Positions 51,321-59,263 of a DNA stretch of 64,000 nucleotides are shown in pieces. The stretch's first letter is position 1, and each line of letters starts with the position of its first letter. Source of the stretch: Gimesia fumaroli (lineage in GTDB: Bacteria; Planctomycetota; Planctomycetia; Planctomycetales; Planctomycetaceae); NCBI RefSeq assembly GCF_007754425.1, contig NZ_CP037452.1, positions 6,613,164 through 6,677,163 of the forward strand, read 5' to 3'. Made by a program: the position numbers and the translations under genes. The notes beneath the pieces are model-generated. The model saw only the letters and a list, made by a program, of their open reading frames with translations, did not search any database and was not told where the DNA came from.

Positions 51321-53032
51321 GAATGGCACTGCCGCTGTTTTTTGAGTTTGTGTTTGCGCAACGCTTTCGGCGTGACGCAGTCACGGTTTTAATTTTCTGA
51401 TTTTTTGCCAGTTCGCTGGAAATTGTGTTTGGCAAAACCTTTCCTGGCATTATGCTGCGTTCTGGCAAGACCTTCCTTGGGTTGGTGTGGGTAAAACATT
51501 TGACCAAGGAAGGTTCTATGCCATTTATATCAGCTTCCCGTTTGAATGCAGCATCATTTTCTCTTTTCAAACGCTCGATGATGCAAAATGCTTCGCTTCC
51601 GCTGGCCGATGTGATCGATGACCAGGGCTGGCAGCAGATCTTCGATGAACACAAAATCAATTTTGGTTCCGACGAGGATGACGTTTACACACCCGCAATC
51701 ACGCTCTGGGCCTTAATTTCTCAGGTCTTCTTTTCCGGCGAGCAACGCAGCTGTAAAGCGGCCGTGATCCGTGTTGCCAGCCTGTGTGCCGCGCTGGGCC
51801 GACGGGTTTGCAGTACGAATACCAGTGCTTATTGTCGGGCGCGACTCAAAATCCCGTTTATCGTCATTCGAGACATTGTCCAACAAATTGCCGCTGATGC
51901 GGAAGCGGCCTGTGATCAGAATCGTGTCCAGACCAGAGAGCAGTCGGCGGCACGCCTCAGTCCTTCCAGCATCGCTGATGTGAAATCGCGGAGCACCGGC
52001 GGTCGCATTCTGCTGGTTGACGGCTTCACCATCACGACCGCCGATACTCCCAAGAATCAGCGTGCCTATCCACAGAACCCGACTCAGAAACCGGGGCTCG
52101 GGTTCCCCGTTCTACGCTGCGTTTCTCTGATCTCGATGACAACCGGACTGCTGGTGGATCTAGTGAGCGGGCCTTACAGCGGAAAAGGCAGTGGCGAAAC
52201 GGCCCTGTTCTGGCAAATGCGCGATGCACTCCGACCGGGAGATACCCTGGTGGCAGACTCGTATTACTGCACGTACTGGCTGGTGAGTGCGTGCCGTGCG
52301 CGGGGCGTGCAGATTCTGATGAAGAATCATCACCTGCGTGACGATCATCCCCAGAACGCACGGCGGCTGAGCAAACGGGAGCGACTGGTGACCTGGTCAC
52401 GACCATTGCAACGTCCTGCCTGGATGACCCGTCAGGAATTCTGGCAACAACCGCTGACGCTCACTCTGCGTCTGGTCGATGTGCAGACCAATCAGCCGGG
52501 GTATCGCGCCAAAACGTTTACGATTGCCACCAGCATCACAGATCGGAAAGCATCCCCGGCGCGCTGGATCGCCGCCATGTATCAAAGCCGCTGGCTGATC
52601 GAACTGGATATTCGCAGCATCAAGTGTTCGCTGGGTATGGATATTCTGCGTGCGAAGTCTCCGGACATGGTGCTCACCGAACTCTGGTCGTGCCTGCTGG
52701 CGTACAATCTGATTCGGTTCAAAATGCTGCAAAGCAGTCTCTCAACAGACCGTGATCCGCGTTCCCTCTCGTTTGCCACCACGCAACAGATGCTGGCTGC
52801 CAGTTGGTTGTTGGGAGCCGTCACGAAGCTCACGGATGAGTTGGTTGCACTCGGACAACAGGTCCCCAGCAGCGAACGTGTGGGGCATCGCACTGGTCGA
52901 ACAGAACCCAGAGCCAATAAACGCCGCACCAAAGTGCTGGCTTTGCTGAAGCAACCAAGATACCATTACCATCAACAAAGGAGGACGATCGTATGAACGC
53001 AAACTGTTACGCTACAACAGGCAGTGCCATTC
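51321..53032 (+). mobile_element. IS4-type insertion sequence, copy 2
   Basis: A 1,712-bp element, opposite in direction to copy 1, bounded by GAATGGCACTGCC (51321-51333) and GGCAGTGCCATTC (53020-53032). On the left, the flank (TAAAAAGACA then TAAAAAGGGGTCAGG) is also shared with copy 1, so either the element is longer or both inserted in the same repeat. On the right the flank departs at once and runs into a truncated coding fragment. No target duplication is visible, which suggests a deletion at this end. Confidence 0.85.
51518..52996 (+). CDS. IS4-type DDE transposase, copy 2
   Basis: About 492 residues from the ATG at 51518, with the AAGGAAGG ribosome site before it. Catalytic residues sit in LLVDGFTITTADTP, DTLVADSYYC and YQSRWLIELDIRS. 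It is intact and near-identical to copy 1; differences include DQGWQQIFDEHK against DQRWQQTFDEHE. The close match means two such transposases in one cell could act on both elements or mobilise the DNA between them. Confidence 0.92.
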   Translation: MPFISASRLNAASFSLFKRSMMQNASLPLADVIDDQGWQQIFDEHKINFGSDEDDVYTPAITLWALISQVFFSGEQRSCKAAVIRVASLCAALGRRVCSTNTSAYCRARLKIPFIVIRDIVQQIAADAEAACDQNRVQTREQSAARLSPSSIADVKSRSTGGRILLVDGFTITTADTPKNQRAYPQNPTQKPGLGFPVLRCVSLISMTTGLLVDLVSGPYSGKGSGETALFWQMRDALRPGDTLVADSYYCTYWLVSACRARGVQILMKNHHLRDDHPQNARRLSKRERLVTWSRPLQRPAWMTRQEFWQQPLTLTLRLVDVQTNQPGYRAKTFTIATSITDRKASPARWIAAMYQSRWLIELDIRSIKCSLGMDILRAKSPDMVLTELWSCLLAYNLIRFKMLQSSLSTDRDPRSLSFATTQQMLAASWLLGAVTKLTDELVALGQQVPSSERVGHRTGRTEPRANKRRTKVLALLKQPRYHYHQQRRTIV

Positions 53033-53282
53033 GTGTCAGGAACCTTTAATTGATAAGAGATTACTCAAAAAGGCGGATAATGAAAAAAGTAAATTAATAG
53101 ATGATGTTAATGTGATGAAAACAGCGAGGAATCAGGTCATCCATGGTATTGATCAAATAAAGCAAAAGATTAATGGTATCAAGGGAGACTCTCCTAGTGC
53201 AAAAAGAAAAAGAGCTGATAGTTTACGAAATCTAGGAGAGTTTCAAGAGTATCTTGAACTCTTAAATAATCTTCTGGATTAG
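53033..53282 (+). pseudogene. 5'-truncated C-terminal toxin tip
   Basis: The frame enters from the IS4 end and stops with TAG at 53280-53282, giving about 80 Lys-rich helical residues, including VNVMKTARNQVIHGIDQIK and FQEYLELLNNLLD. There is no start codon or ribosome site of its own, so only the C-terminal end of a larger gene remains. The DNA is strikingly AT-rich compared with its surroundings. Its position, 11 bases before another small gene, copies the toxin-tip/immunity order. I do not recognise the fold. Reading upstream into the IS end gives Cys residues that belong to the element, not the toxin. Confidence 0.6.
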
Positions 53283-53293
53283 AGAGTTTGACC

Positions 53294-53704
53294 ATGAAAA
53301 ATCTCATGGGGATAAGATATGAAAATTTGATTGCCAAATTAGGTGTAACTCCAGAGAAACATTATCATTCCAAAAATAGTAAAACTGGGTTCTCAGTTTT
53401 TATTAAAAAAAATGAGTTTTTGTTTATTGATGACGAGTTGACTTCTATTAATATTTATAATTTCCCTGCAGCGTCAAGTATTCCCGGTTTCGTGTTTCCT
53501 ATCGAGACAGAACTTGAAAAGTTTTTGGGGACACTTGCAGTAGAGGACATCGAATGGGAAGTATATCAAAAGTACTCTTACGAGCATTGGGTCGTAATCA
53601 AGTTGCTGCAGCACAGTCTTCTCTATGAGTTCTATTTTGATTTTGAAAATAAATTATTAAAATTAGAAAGAATCAGACTCGAAAGAGATTGGATAGAAGA
53701 ATGA
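53294..53704 (+). CDS. Small protein, candidate immunity partner of the truncated tip
   Basis: About 136 residues from the ATG at 53294; a TTG two codons earlier is a weaker start. GAGAG lies upstream. The protein is cytosolic, rich in aromatic and acidic residues (WEVYQKYSYEHWVVIKLL, FEKF-type patches, closing RLERDWIEE) and I recognise no family. It begins 11 bases after the stop of the toxin fragment and shares its AT-rich composition, which points to joint transfer as a cassette. With the toxin part broken, it may persist as an orphan immunity gene that protects against relatives. Confidence 0.7.
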   Translation: MKNLMGIRYENLIAKLGVTPEKHYHSKNSKTGFSVFIKKNEFLFIDDELTSINIYNFPAASSIPGFVFPIETELEKFLGTLAVEDIEWEVYQKYSYEHWVVIKLLQHSLLYEFYFDFENKLLKLERIRLERDWIEE

Positions 53705-53821
53705 CGGTGCTCCCAAACTTGGACAAAGGACAGAAAAATATGTCTGGAACCTTAAATTGACTCTGGTTCTTTACTGTTGATCAGCCATGATTCGGGTTGA
53801 AATAATCTGGAAATAATTGCC

Positions 53822-54829
53822 ATGCAAAAGTTCTTGATTACTGGTATTGTTTTCTTCTATTTGATTGCCAGTAATGCAGCCAGTGGTGCTGATCCTCTAC
53901 CCGTATTTCCTCGCAATCCTTCTCTGTGGATCAACTCCCCCCCTGTCTCAACAGAAATGTTCAAAGGAAAAGCAATCATGCTCTATTTCTTTGAAGAGGG
54001 TTGCCCGCGTTGTCTGGCAAAGTGGCCGGAACTAATGAATTTCTCAAAAAAACTGAATGGGGAACCCATTCTATTTATCGCTGTCAACTCGGGAACTCCA
54101 CGCAATCAACTTTTATCTTATGTGCGAACCTCTCGCATCAATTTGCCTATTCTGATCGACGAAGATCGATCGTTTGAAACGGCATGTGGCGTTCCTGAAA
54201 TCTCTCTGGATAACATCTGGCAATTGCGAATTATCACTGCCGATGGAAAACTGACAACAGGCAATGTCAGCCAACTGGAAGAAGTGGCAAGGAAAGCATT
54301 AGAAAGTGCAAGTTGGAATCTTGACCCGAAAGAGATTCCTGCCAGCTTGAAAAATACCTGGGTCAATGTTGAGTTCGGTAACTATTCCGCAGCGGCGAAG
54401 ATGATCCTGAAAAATCAGACAAGTGGAAAGATAGAGGTTAAAAATGCTGCACAAAAGATGCTTGAATATGTCAACAACCAATTGAACGAAGAACTAAAGA
54501 GTGCCAATTCCGACCTTGAAATGGAATATAAATGGAATGCATTCAAGAAATATTCCAACATTCTTCAACGATTCAAAGGGTACGAAATTCCCGAGGAAGT
54601 AGGGCAGAACCTTAGAACTCTCAACGCCGATGAAAAAATTCAAGTTGAACTCGCCGCTCAAAAACGCTTTTCTCTTGCAGAACGTGCTTTCAGTTCACGC
54701 TCAATATCAAGCCGTAAAAAAGCAATGATCATCCTGAAAAAACTTGTTTTGGAACACCCTGAAACCGAAGCGGGTAAAAAGGCAGAAGCAGCCATCGAAA
54801 AAATAGAAGGTTCGAGTGTTCTTAAATAG
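53822..54829 (+). CDS. Exported thioredoxin-like protein
   Basis: A 335-residue protein with a signal peptide (MQKFLITGIVFFYLIASNAASGA). The thioredoxin-like domain covers about residues 35-155, with the redox pair in GCPRC (Cys 61, Cys 64) after the strand AIMLYFFEE, as in TlpA/AhpC-TSA-type periplasmic thiol proteins. The second half (about 165-335) is helical, resembling a TPR-like region, and fits a planctomycete pattern of thioredoxin domain plus helical tail. It probably reduces or oxidises thiols of exported partners. A weak GGAAA precedes the ATG. It stands alone. Confidence 0.8.
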   Translation: MQKFLITGIVFFYLIASNAASGADPLPVFPRNPSLWINSPPVSTEMFKGKAIMLYFFEEGCPRCLAKWPELMNFSKKLNGEPILFIAVNSGTPRNQLLSYVRTSRINLPILIDEDRSFETACGVPEISLDNIWQLRIITADGKLTTGNVSQLEEVARKALESASWNLDPKEIPASLKNTWVNVEFGNYSAAAKMILKNQTSGKIEVKNAAQKMLEYVNNQLNEELKSANSDLEMEYKWNAFKKYSNILQRFKGYEIPEEVGQNLRTLNADEKIQVELAAQKRFSLAERAFSSRSISSRKKAMIILKKLVLEHPETEAGKKAEAAIEKIEGSSVLK

Positions 54830-55015
54830 CATCTTTCATTTTCGAGACCGTATCCTCGGTCAAACGACACGCAATTATTTTGGCGCATTTTAAATGGGCA
54901 TGTTTCCTCTTCCGATGAGTAAGTGAAATATTTCGTGTTGCCAGCCCGGTTCGAGGACAGGAAACACCATCGGGATGTTTTGGGGCCGCGAGCGACGTTC
55001 GTCTTACCCCATGAG

Positions 55016-55408
55016 TCATGTCGGATCAATTGGTTCATGGAAGTAATAGCACAAACCGTCTGGCGCGACTACGAAAAACACTTGTAGTTTTTGACCGTCC
55101 CGATTGTCGATGCACCAATTGGCAATCGAGACGCCGTTTGATTCCATTTCGTCTTTAACTTGTTGGATGTTTGTTACAAGTATTGCGGCGCCATCCTGCG
55201 ACGGGTCACCACCGTTTATAGCGAATCCGAGACGTGTCCCGTCCCTTTCGAGTACTACCGTTGGTACAGGGGCGTCGTGTCGTTCGATCTCCGTCATGCC
55301 AAAGTGTTTGGCGTACCAGTTGGAGGTCGAATCGAGATCGGTGATCGGTAACGACAAGACGTCATCTTGGTACGGTGAGGCGGACTTGAAAACGGGTTCG
55401 ATTGGCAT
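55016..55408 (-). CDS. VOC-family (glyoxalase-fold) protein
   Basis: A 130-residue protein with the single beta-alpha-beta-beta-beta pair expected for the vicinal-oxygen-chelate superfamily: LPITDLDSTSNWYAKHFGM at the start and APDGLCYYFHEP at the end. Substrate cannot be told from sequence. These small proteins serve as lyases, dioxygenases or antibiotic-resistance binders, and they are typical passengers of integron cassettes; an attC-flanked gene lies next to it, but I do not see a clear attC directly beside this one. The 54830-55015 gap holds nothing recognisable. Confidence 0.85.
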   Translation of the reverse strand: MPIEPVFKSASPYQDDVLSLPITDLDSTSNWYAKHFGMTEIERHDAPVPTVVLERDGTRLGFAINGGDPSQDGAAILVTNIQQVKDEMESNGVSIANWCIDNRDGQKLQVFFVVAPDGLCYYFHEPIDPT

Positions 55409-55609
55409 TGTAATTGAGACTTGGTTTGAAGGTTTGAATCACAGAACTTGTTATTCAATTGCACGGAACTACTCACCTAATATGCTACCGGACAAAATTG
55501 GCATTTCAATATTTAATTTCAGTGAGCATCTTTATTTATACTAATACTGCGCTCATATGGAAAAAGTGAAAAAGCGATAAGGTATAAAACTGATTGTGCA
55601 GCATGTTCA

Positions 55610-55735
55610 GAAAACCTTGATTAAAACGTGCATGTTGAAGCCCCTCCAAACTGGAATCATCTCACCAAGCCTGAGTTGGCAAAACGGATGAGTTCCACGC
55701 ACACGTATGGAGTCCGCTTTTTGGGTGGATTAAAA
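55610..55735 (+). repeat. Dispersed direct repeat R1
   Basis: It aligns with about 60250-60375 in the same direction. Shared blocks are TTGATTAAA then CGTGCATG, and CCACGCACAC then TATGGAGTCCGCTTTTT. The pair flanks the 55.8-60.2 kb gene group. Confidence 0.75.
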
Positions 55736-55778
55736 ACGTATTTGCGAAAACGTTTGAGTATATCGGACGAGGGCAAGA

Positions 55779-55847
55779 GTAACGTTAAAGATCACTGGAT
55801 TTTACGGAGCGCAGTGGAGTGAAATTCCAGTGCAGCGCCTGATTAGC
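55779..55847 (-). repeat. attC-like site at the 3' end of the methyltransferase gene
   Basis: Read on the - strand: GCTAATCAGGCGCTG, then the stem CACTGGA (55826-55832) paired with TCCAGTG (55793-55799), then AACGTTAC at the end. The ACGTT end matches the recombination box of integron attC sites. It begins seven bases after the stop of the methyltransferase gene, the normal place for a cassette attC. Confidence 0.6.
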
Positions 55848-55853
55848 AAATTA

Positions 55854-56675
55854 TTAACTTTTTCTCCCAATAGCCATGAAGTGAAGACTCGAAGCCATCA
55901 AAGCTGGATCTCTTTCAATTAGGCCAAGTACCTGCATCAACTTCTGCTTCTTGGCTCTTTCGGACAGGTGGTTTTCAAGGTTATTCAGAATCCAGGCAGG
56001 TCCTTCAATAGCAAGCATAGCTTCTACTCTGAATTCAGCCTCCGATACTTCCTCTTCCAATTCACTTGGTAAATGGAAAAACGAATCGGTGAAATATGAT
56101 TTGCCCGGTACATTACGGTGCTGGCCATCTTTGAGATCCTGTTGAACGATTGCAAAGAAATCAGGGTCTGTGAATGTTTCTGATATCATGCCGCTCAGAA
56201 CAGATGCAAAACGGGATATGCCAACAGCAAAGACAACTCCCCCTGCCTTCAATATCCGGAATGACTCTCGAAGAGCACATATTCTCTCATGGCGTTCCGT
56301 AAGGTGATAAAGCGGCCCCAGCAGGAGTACAGCGTCGGCAAAATCATTGTCAAAATCAAGTTTGCGAGCATCACCGACGGTGCATGTAAGGATTGGATTT
56401 TCCGGCTGCGATTCCGATGCCTGCTGGGCAAGGACAACATGCTTGTGTACAGGGTCGACCAGATGGACATCATGGCCCTTATTGGCTAGGTAACACGAAT
56501 ACGGACCTGTACCGCCGCCTATATCCAACAAAGTTGAGGACGATTCAGGAATATAGCGTTCAATAATATCTATAGTCCTTTCGAACTCAAGCTGGCCTGT
56601 TGGCTTGCACAGTCGGCTGTGTTCTTCATATGTCTCATAAAAGTTGAGAACGTTCTGAAAATTGTTTCCCATCAT
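55854..56675 (-). CDS. Class I SAM-dependent methyltransferase (gene cassette)
   Basis: A 273-residue methyltransferase of the Methyltransf_11/25 type. Motif I is LLDIGGGTGPYSCYLA (binds SAM), an acidic residue follows in HLVDPVHKHV, then TVGDARKLDF and the post-motif FADAVLLLGPLYHL. The acceptor substrate is unknown. It starts ATGATG; either Met can serve. attC-like sites lie on both sides in the same orientation (56684-56770 before it, 55779-55847 after it), so the unit has the exact layout of an integron gene cassette. No integrase gene is in the window. Confidence 0.9.
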   Translation of the reverse strand: MMGNNFQNVLNFYETYEEHSRLCKPTGQLEFERTIDIIERYIPESSSTLLDIGGGTGPYSCYLANKGHDVHLVDPVHKHVVLAQQASESQPENPILTCTVGDARKLDFDNDFADAVLLLGPLYHLTERHERICALRESFRILKAGGVVFAVGISRFASVLSGMISETFTDPDFFAIVQQDLKDGQHRNVPGKSYFTDSFFHLPSELEEEVSEAEFRVEAMLAIEGPAWILNNLENHLSERAKKQKLMQVLGLIERDPALMASSLHFMAIGRKS

Positions 56676-56683
56676 TTGTCTCG

Positions 56684-56770
56684 CTAACTAACGTCCAGCA
56701 TCACCGGGCCGGCGGTGAAGGCTCTCCATTTAAAACCGGCCCGGCCGCCGACTCCAGTGCATGCGTCCGT
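56684..56770 (-). repeat. attC-like site upstream of the methyltransferase gene
   Basis: Read on the - strand: CGCATGCACTGGAGTC, then CCGGGCCGG paired with CCGGCCCGG across a spacer, then GGTGATGCTGGACGTTAG. The ACGTTAG end is of attC type. The opposite (YAAC) box is degenerate, so this site may be partly decayed. The next 286 bases to the following gene hold no clear gene. Confidence 0.6.
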
Positions 56771-57056
56771 CACAAAGTGAATTTTACCATCGGGTTGCCT
56801 GTTTTTCTAACCGTTCGCCGCGTATTACACCGTTTCTGGATTTCGCTCGTTGATCGCTATCAACGGCAGCCCACGCTTGTAGGTCGAGTCTCGAGCGGTG
56901 TCGTCGTCGGATTGCCGTCCCGAGAATCGTTGGATTGATTTGCAGTACCGAATTCATCGAGTTTTGCGAACAGAATCGCGCCAGAGCCGTCTTCCGTCTG
57001 TAAAGAGATGTGCCTCTCCGTTAGTCGAAGGGAGCCCATCCGACCTCGGTAACCGT

Positions 57057-57755
57057 TCAATCACCACCAGAGCATTCTCTCACTTTCCGTCGAAGGTACA
57101 CTGACTCAGGGTAGTCGTACGTCAGCAACAGTGCCCCCTCGGCGGCATATTTCTCGAACAAACTCGAGATCAAATAGTCTTCACCGGGCCAGGGATAGGC
57201 AAAAACGACATCAAATTCATCGAGGTCAAGTTGCAGTTCTTCGTATCCATCTTCCGCATCTGTGATGAGCCAGGAATACGTGGCGTTGTTGTCGACATAG
57301 GCTTCCTCGGCACAGGATTCGGCACCCGAGGGAATGAAGCTGCCTTGAACGAACTCCACGGGCAGTCCAAAGTCATCTGCCAACCTGCGGGATGCATCGA
57401 CCAGCTCTTCCTCAATCTCAATGCCACAGGCCATAAATTCAAGCATCGCGGCTAACGAGGCTACCACGCCGAAACCACTTCCCCATTCGCAGAACGAATT
57501 TCCGGGGGCAAGATTCCCGACGGTGATGGCTTGCAGAGCGTGGTAAACCGTTTTGTAATCACTGGGTACGAAACCAGGCGCGCGGCGTGGACTAGCCTGG
57601 AGAATCTGGCTGACTCTCAAATCTGCTTCGTGAAGAAAGGCAACGATCTCGTCGGGCAAGAACGAATCGTGATTCAAGAGTTCAATTTCCACTAATGGCA
57701 CGTCAGGTAATCCTGTAAGAAATTCGGTTCCGAGCGAGGCACCATACCCCGTCAT
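57057..57755 (-). CDS. Class I SAM-dependent methyltransferase-like protein
   Basis: A 232-residue protein. The SAM site is visible as NSFCEWGSGFGVVASLA (motif I), then ACGIEIEEELVDASRRLA (acidic residue after strand 2) and EFDVVFAYPWPGED (motif IV-like). This pattern is close to protein- or small-molecule methyltransferases of the histone-Lys/DOT1-like and ubiE-like groups, but the substrate cannot be named. It lies 38 bases after the spermidine-synthase-like gene on the same strand and is probably cotranscribed. Confidence 0.82.
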   Translation of the reverse strand: MTGYGASLGTEFLTGLPDVPLVEIELLNHDSFLPDEIVAFLHEADLRVSQILQASPRRAPGFVPSDYKTVYHALQAITVGNLAPGNSFCEWGSGFGVVASLAAMLEFMACGIEIEEELVDASRRLADDFGLPVEFVQGSFIPSGAESCAEEAYVDNNATYSWLITDAEDGYEELQLDLDEFDVVFAYPWPGEDYLISSLFEKYAAEGALLLTYDYPESVYLRRKVRECSGGD

Positions 57756-57793
57756 GTAAAGGAACAGTCGATTCAGAATCGACTGCAGCAGAC

Positions 57794-58489
57794 TTAGTCA
57801 CGAGCAAAAAACAGCCAGTCTGTCTGCTCTACGTTGATCAGATTATTGAAAACGGTCACGGGTTCAATACGAACTTCGCGGAACACCTCGTGCAGCGCAT
57901 CGACAAACCGTGAACTCTCTGCGTACGACCAGACGCCGAGAATCCCATCTGCTTCAAGATGAAGCTTCGCACGCTGCAATCCATCGGCCGTGTAAAATTT
58001 ACCGCTGGCTTTGTCCAGTCTCTCATCCGGTGAATGATCCACGTCGATGAGAATCAGGTCATACTTCTGTTCCGGCGGACTGGCGAGTTGCTGATAGATG
58101 TCACCCTGAGTCACTTTGAGCCGGTTGTCTGCGTTCAACTTGTCTGACAGTGGGACCAGTCCCTGCTCCAGCCAGCTGAGCACCTGCGGAAGAAACTCAA
58201 TCACCTCGCATTGTGAAACTTGATCGGATTCCTGCGCTGTCCAGGCGGTGTAACCCAGGCCGAGGCCTCCGACCAGAACGCGCAGGCGGGATCCGGAGTG
58301 CATCTGCAGCGAGATTTCCGACAGTGCCTTCTCGGAGGCCGTCAGGTAACTGCTCATCAGAAATTCATGGTCGAGCGTAACCTCAGTGACAATCGTGCCT
58401 GGCTCACACAGCAACTCGCGACGCCGCAGACACAGTATGCCGAGCTCGGTGGGTTCGCAGGCGAGGATTTCGAAGATAGGAGGTTCCAT
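57794..58489 (-). CDS. Spermidine-synthase-like (polyamine aminopropyltransferase-fold) protein
   Basis: A 231-residue protein of the spermidine synthase superfamily. The nucleotide motif LRVLVGGLGLGYTAW is followed by the acidic CEVIEFLPQVLSWL, TQGDIYQQL and YDLILIDVDHSP, in the right order and spacing. It is shorter than true SpeE proteins (about 280) and lacks an obvious N-terminal beta domain, so it may be one of the fused/standalone spermidine-synthase-like proteins of unknown substrate. It leads a pair with the downstream methyltransferase. Confidence 0.85.
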   Translation of the reverse strand: MEPPIFEILACEPTELGILCLRRRELLCEPGTIVTEVTLDHEFLMSSYLTASEKALSEISLQMHSGSRLRVLVGGLGLGYTAWTAQESDQVSQCEVIEFLPQVLSWLEQGLVPLSDKLNADNRLKVTQGDIYQQLASPPEQKYDLILIDVDHSPDERLDKASGKFYTADGLQRAKLHLEADGILGVWSYAESSRFVDALHEVFREVRIEPVTVFNNLINVEQTDWLFFARD

Positions 58490-58545
58490 GAAAAAGCGGG
58501 TTTCGTTACGAAGGAATGGGACGCCTGGCGGGCAACGGTGCGTAG

Positions 58546-58630
58546 CTAATTATTCTTTTTTTCCGGTTTCAGTTTGCGTTTTTCCTTTGGCGTAAGCAGG
58601 GCCTTTTTCTTTACTTCCCTTATCAGCCAT
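58546..58630 (-). pseudogene. Frameshifted lysine-rich mini-gene beside the cold-shock gene
   Basis: ATG at 58630 with GGAGA 11 bases upstream opens a 26-codon frame ending at 58550. Removing one A from the five-A run (58604-58608 on the + strand as T) restores a 27-residue protein beginning MADKGSKEK and ending LLTPKEKRKLKPEKKNN, with a stop at 58546. I recall the LTPKEKRKLK tail from a family of tiny basic proteins often found near cold-shock genes. Either the gene is broken by one base, or the run is read by slippage, or the base is a sequencing error. Confidence 0.65.
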
Positions 58631-58673
58631 CTCTGTTTCTCCATAGTTAAAAATGAAGATGCGCTCAGATTCT

Positions 58674-58871
58674 TCAGATGGGCCTGACGTTTTCGGCACA
58701 GGGGCCTTTCGGTCCACTTCCTTCGGTGTATGACACGCGTTGTCCTTCCTGGAGTTCTTCGAATGTCAATCCTTCGAGGTTCGACGAGTGGAAAAACAAG
58801 TCCTTGCCGCTTGCGGTGTCGATAAATCCAAAACCATTCTGCATCACTTTTTTAATCGTGCCTTCTGCCAT
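58674..58871 (-). CDS. Cold-shock protein, CspA family
   Basis: A 65-residue single-domain OB-fold protein. The RNA-binding motifs are present: RNP1-like NGFGFID and RNP2-like DLFFHSSNL, with the closing GPKGPCAENVRPI. It binds single-stranded nucleic acid and melts RNA structure. AGGAAAAGGA precedes the ATG. The 392-base gene-free region upstream may contain a long leader, as is common for csp genes. The frameshifted lysine-rich mini-gene follows 43 bases downstream. Confidence 0.96.
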   Translation of the reverse strand: MAEGTIKKVMQNGFGFIDTASGKDLFFHSSNLEGLTFEELQEGQRVSYTEGSGPKGPCAENVRPI

Positions 58872-59263
58872 GTTAAATCCTTTTCCTCAAAAAGAGTTTC
58901 TCTGCGGAGCTGCCTGACATCACACTGTAGAGACCACTTCGCCGCGTAGACGAATCGTAACTGACAGGAAGTTGTCAGGTCAACTGGCAGCGACAGAGTT
59001 TGTTTTGAGTTCTTGCATGACAGCGGAGCGTCTGCACAAAGAGTTCGGAAAATACGCTGCTGACGAGTCCGAGAAGCGGACATTTTAGCTATCCTCAAAA
59101 CGGTAGAATTATGGCACATTTCGGAAAACGTATGAGTTGATAGAATTACAAAAGCGACCGAGATGGGAGAACCAGAACTTGTTCAAGTGCTTAATAGTTC
59201 TACAAACATGGCTTGGCTGTTTTTTTGGGCGTTAGTGCTTCGGTTTACGCAATTGTTAGTAGG
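58872..59263. other. Gene-free stretch upstream of the cold-shock gene
   Basis: No gene is supported. It should hold the cold-shock promoter and leader. Near 59200-59260 there are two GTTAG boxes in TGGGCGTTAGTGC and TTGTTAGTAGGC, which may be attC remnants, but no paired stem is clear. Confidence 0.45.

Larger units (their letters stand above)
55409..55853. other. Gene-free stretch holding a direct repeat and an attC-like site
   Basis: No gene is supported here. Two items stand out and are listed separately: dispersed repeat R1 at about 55610-55735 and an attC-like site at 55779-55847. Confidence 0.6.

Noticed and set aside
56860-57060. A 66-codon - frame between the two methyltransferases
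   Set aside because: It contains plausible protein-like phrases but has no ribosome site and no family; possibly a cassette remnant, not strong enough to list.
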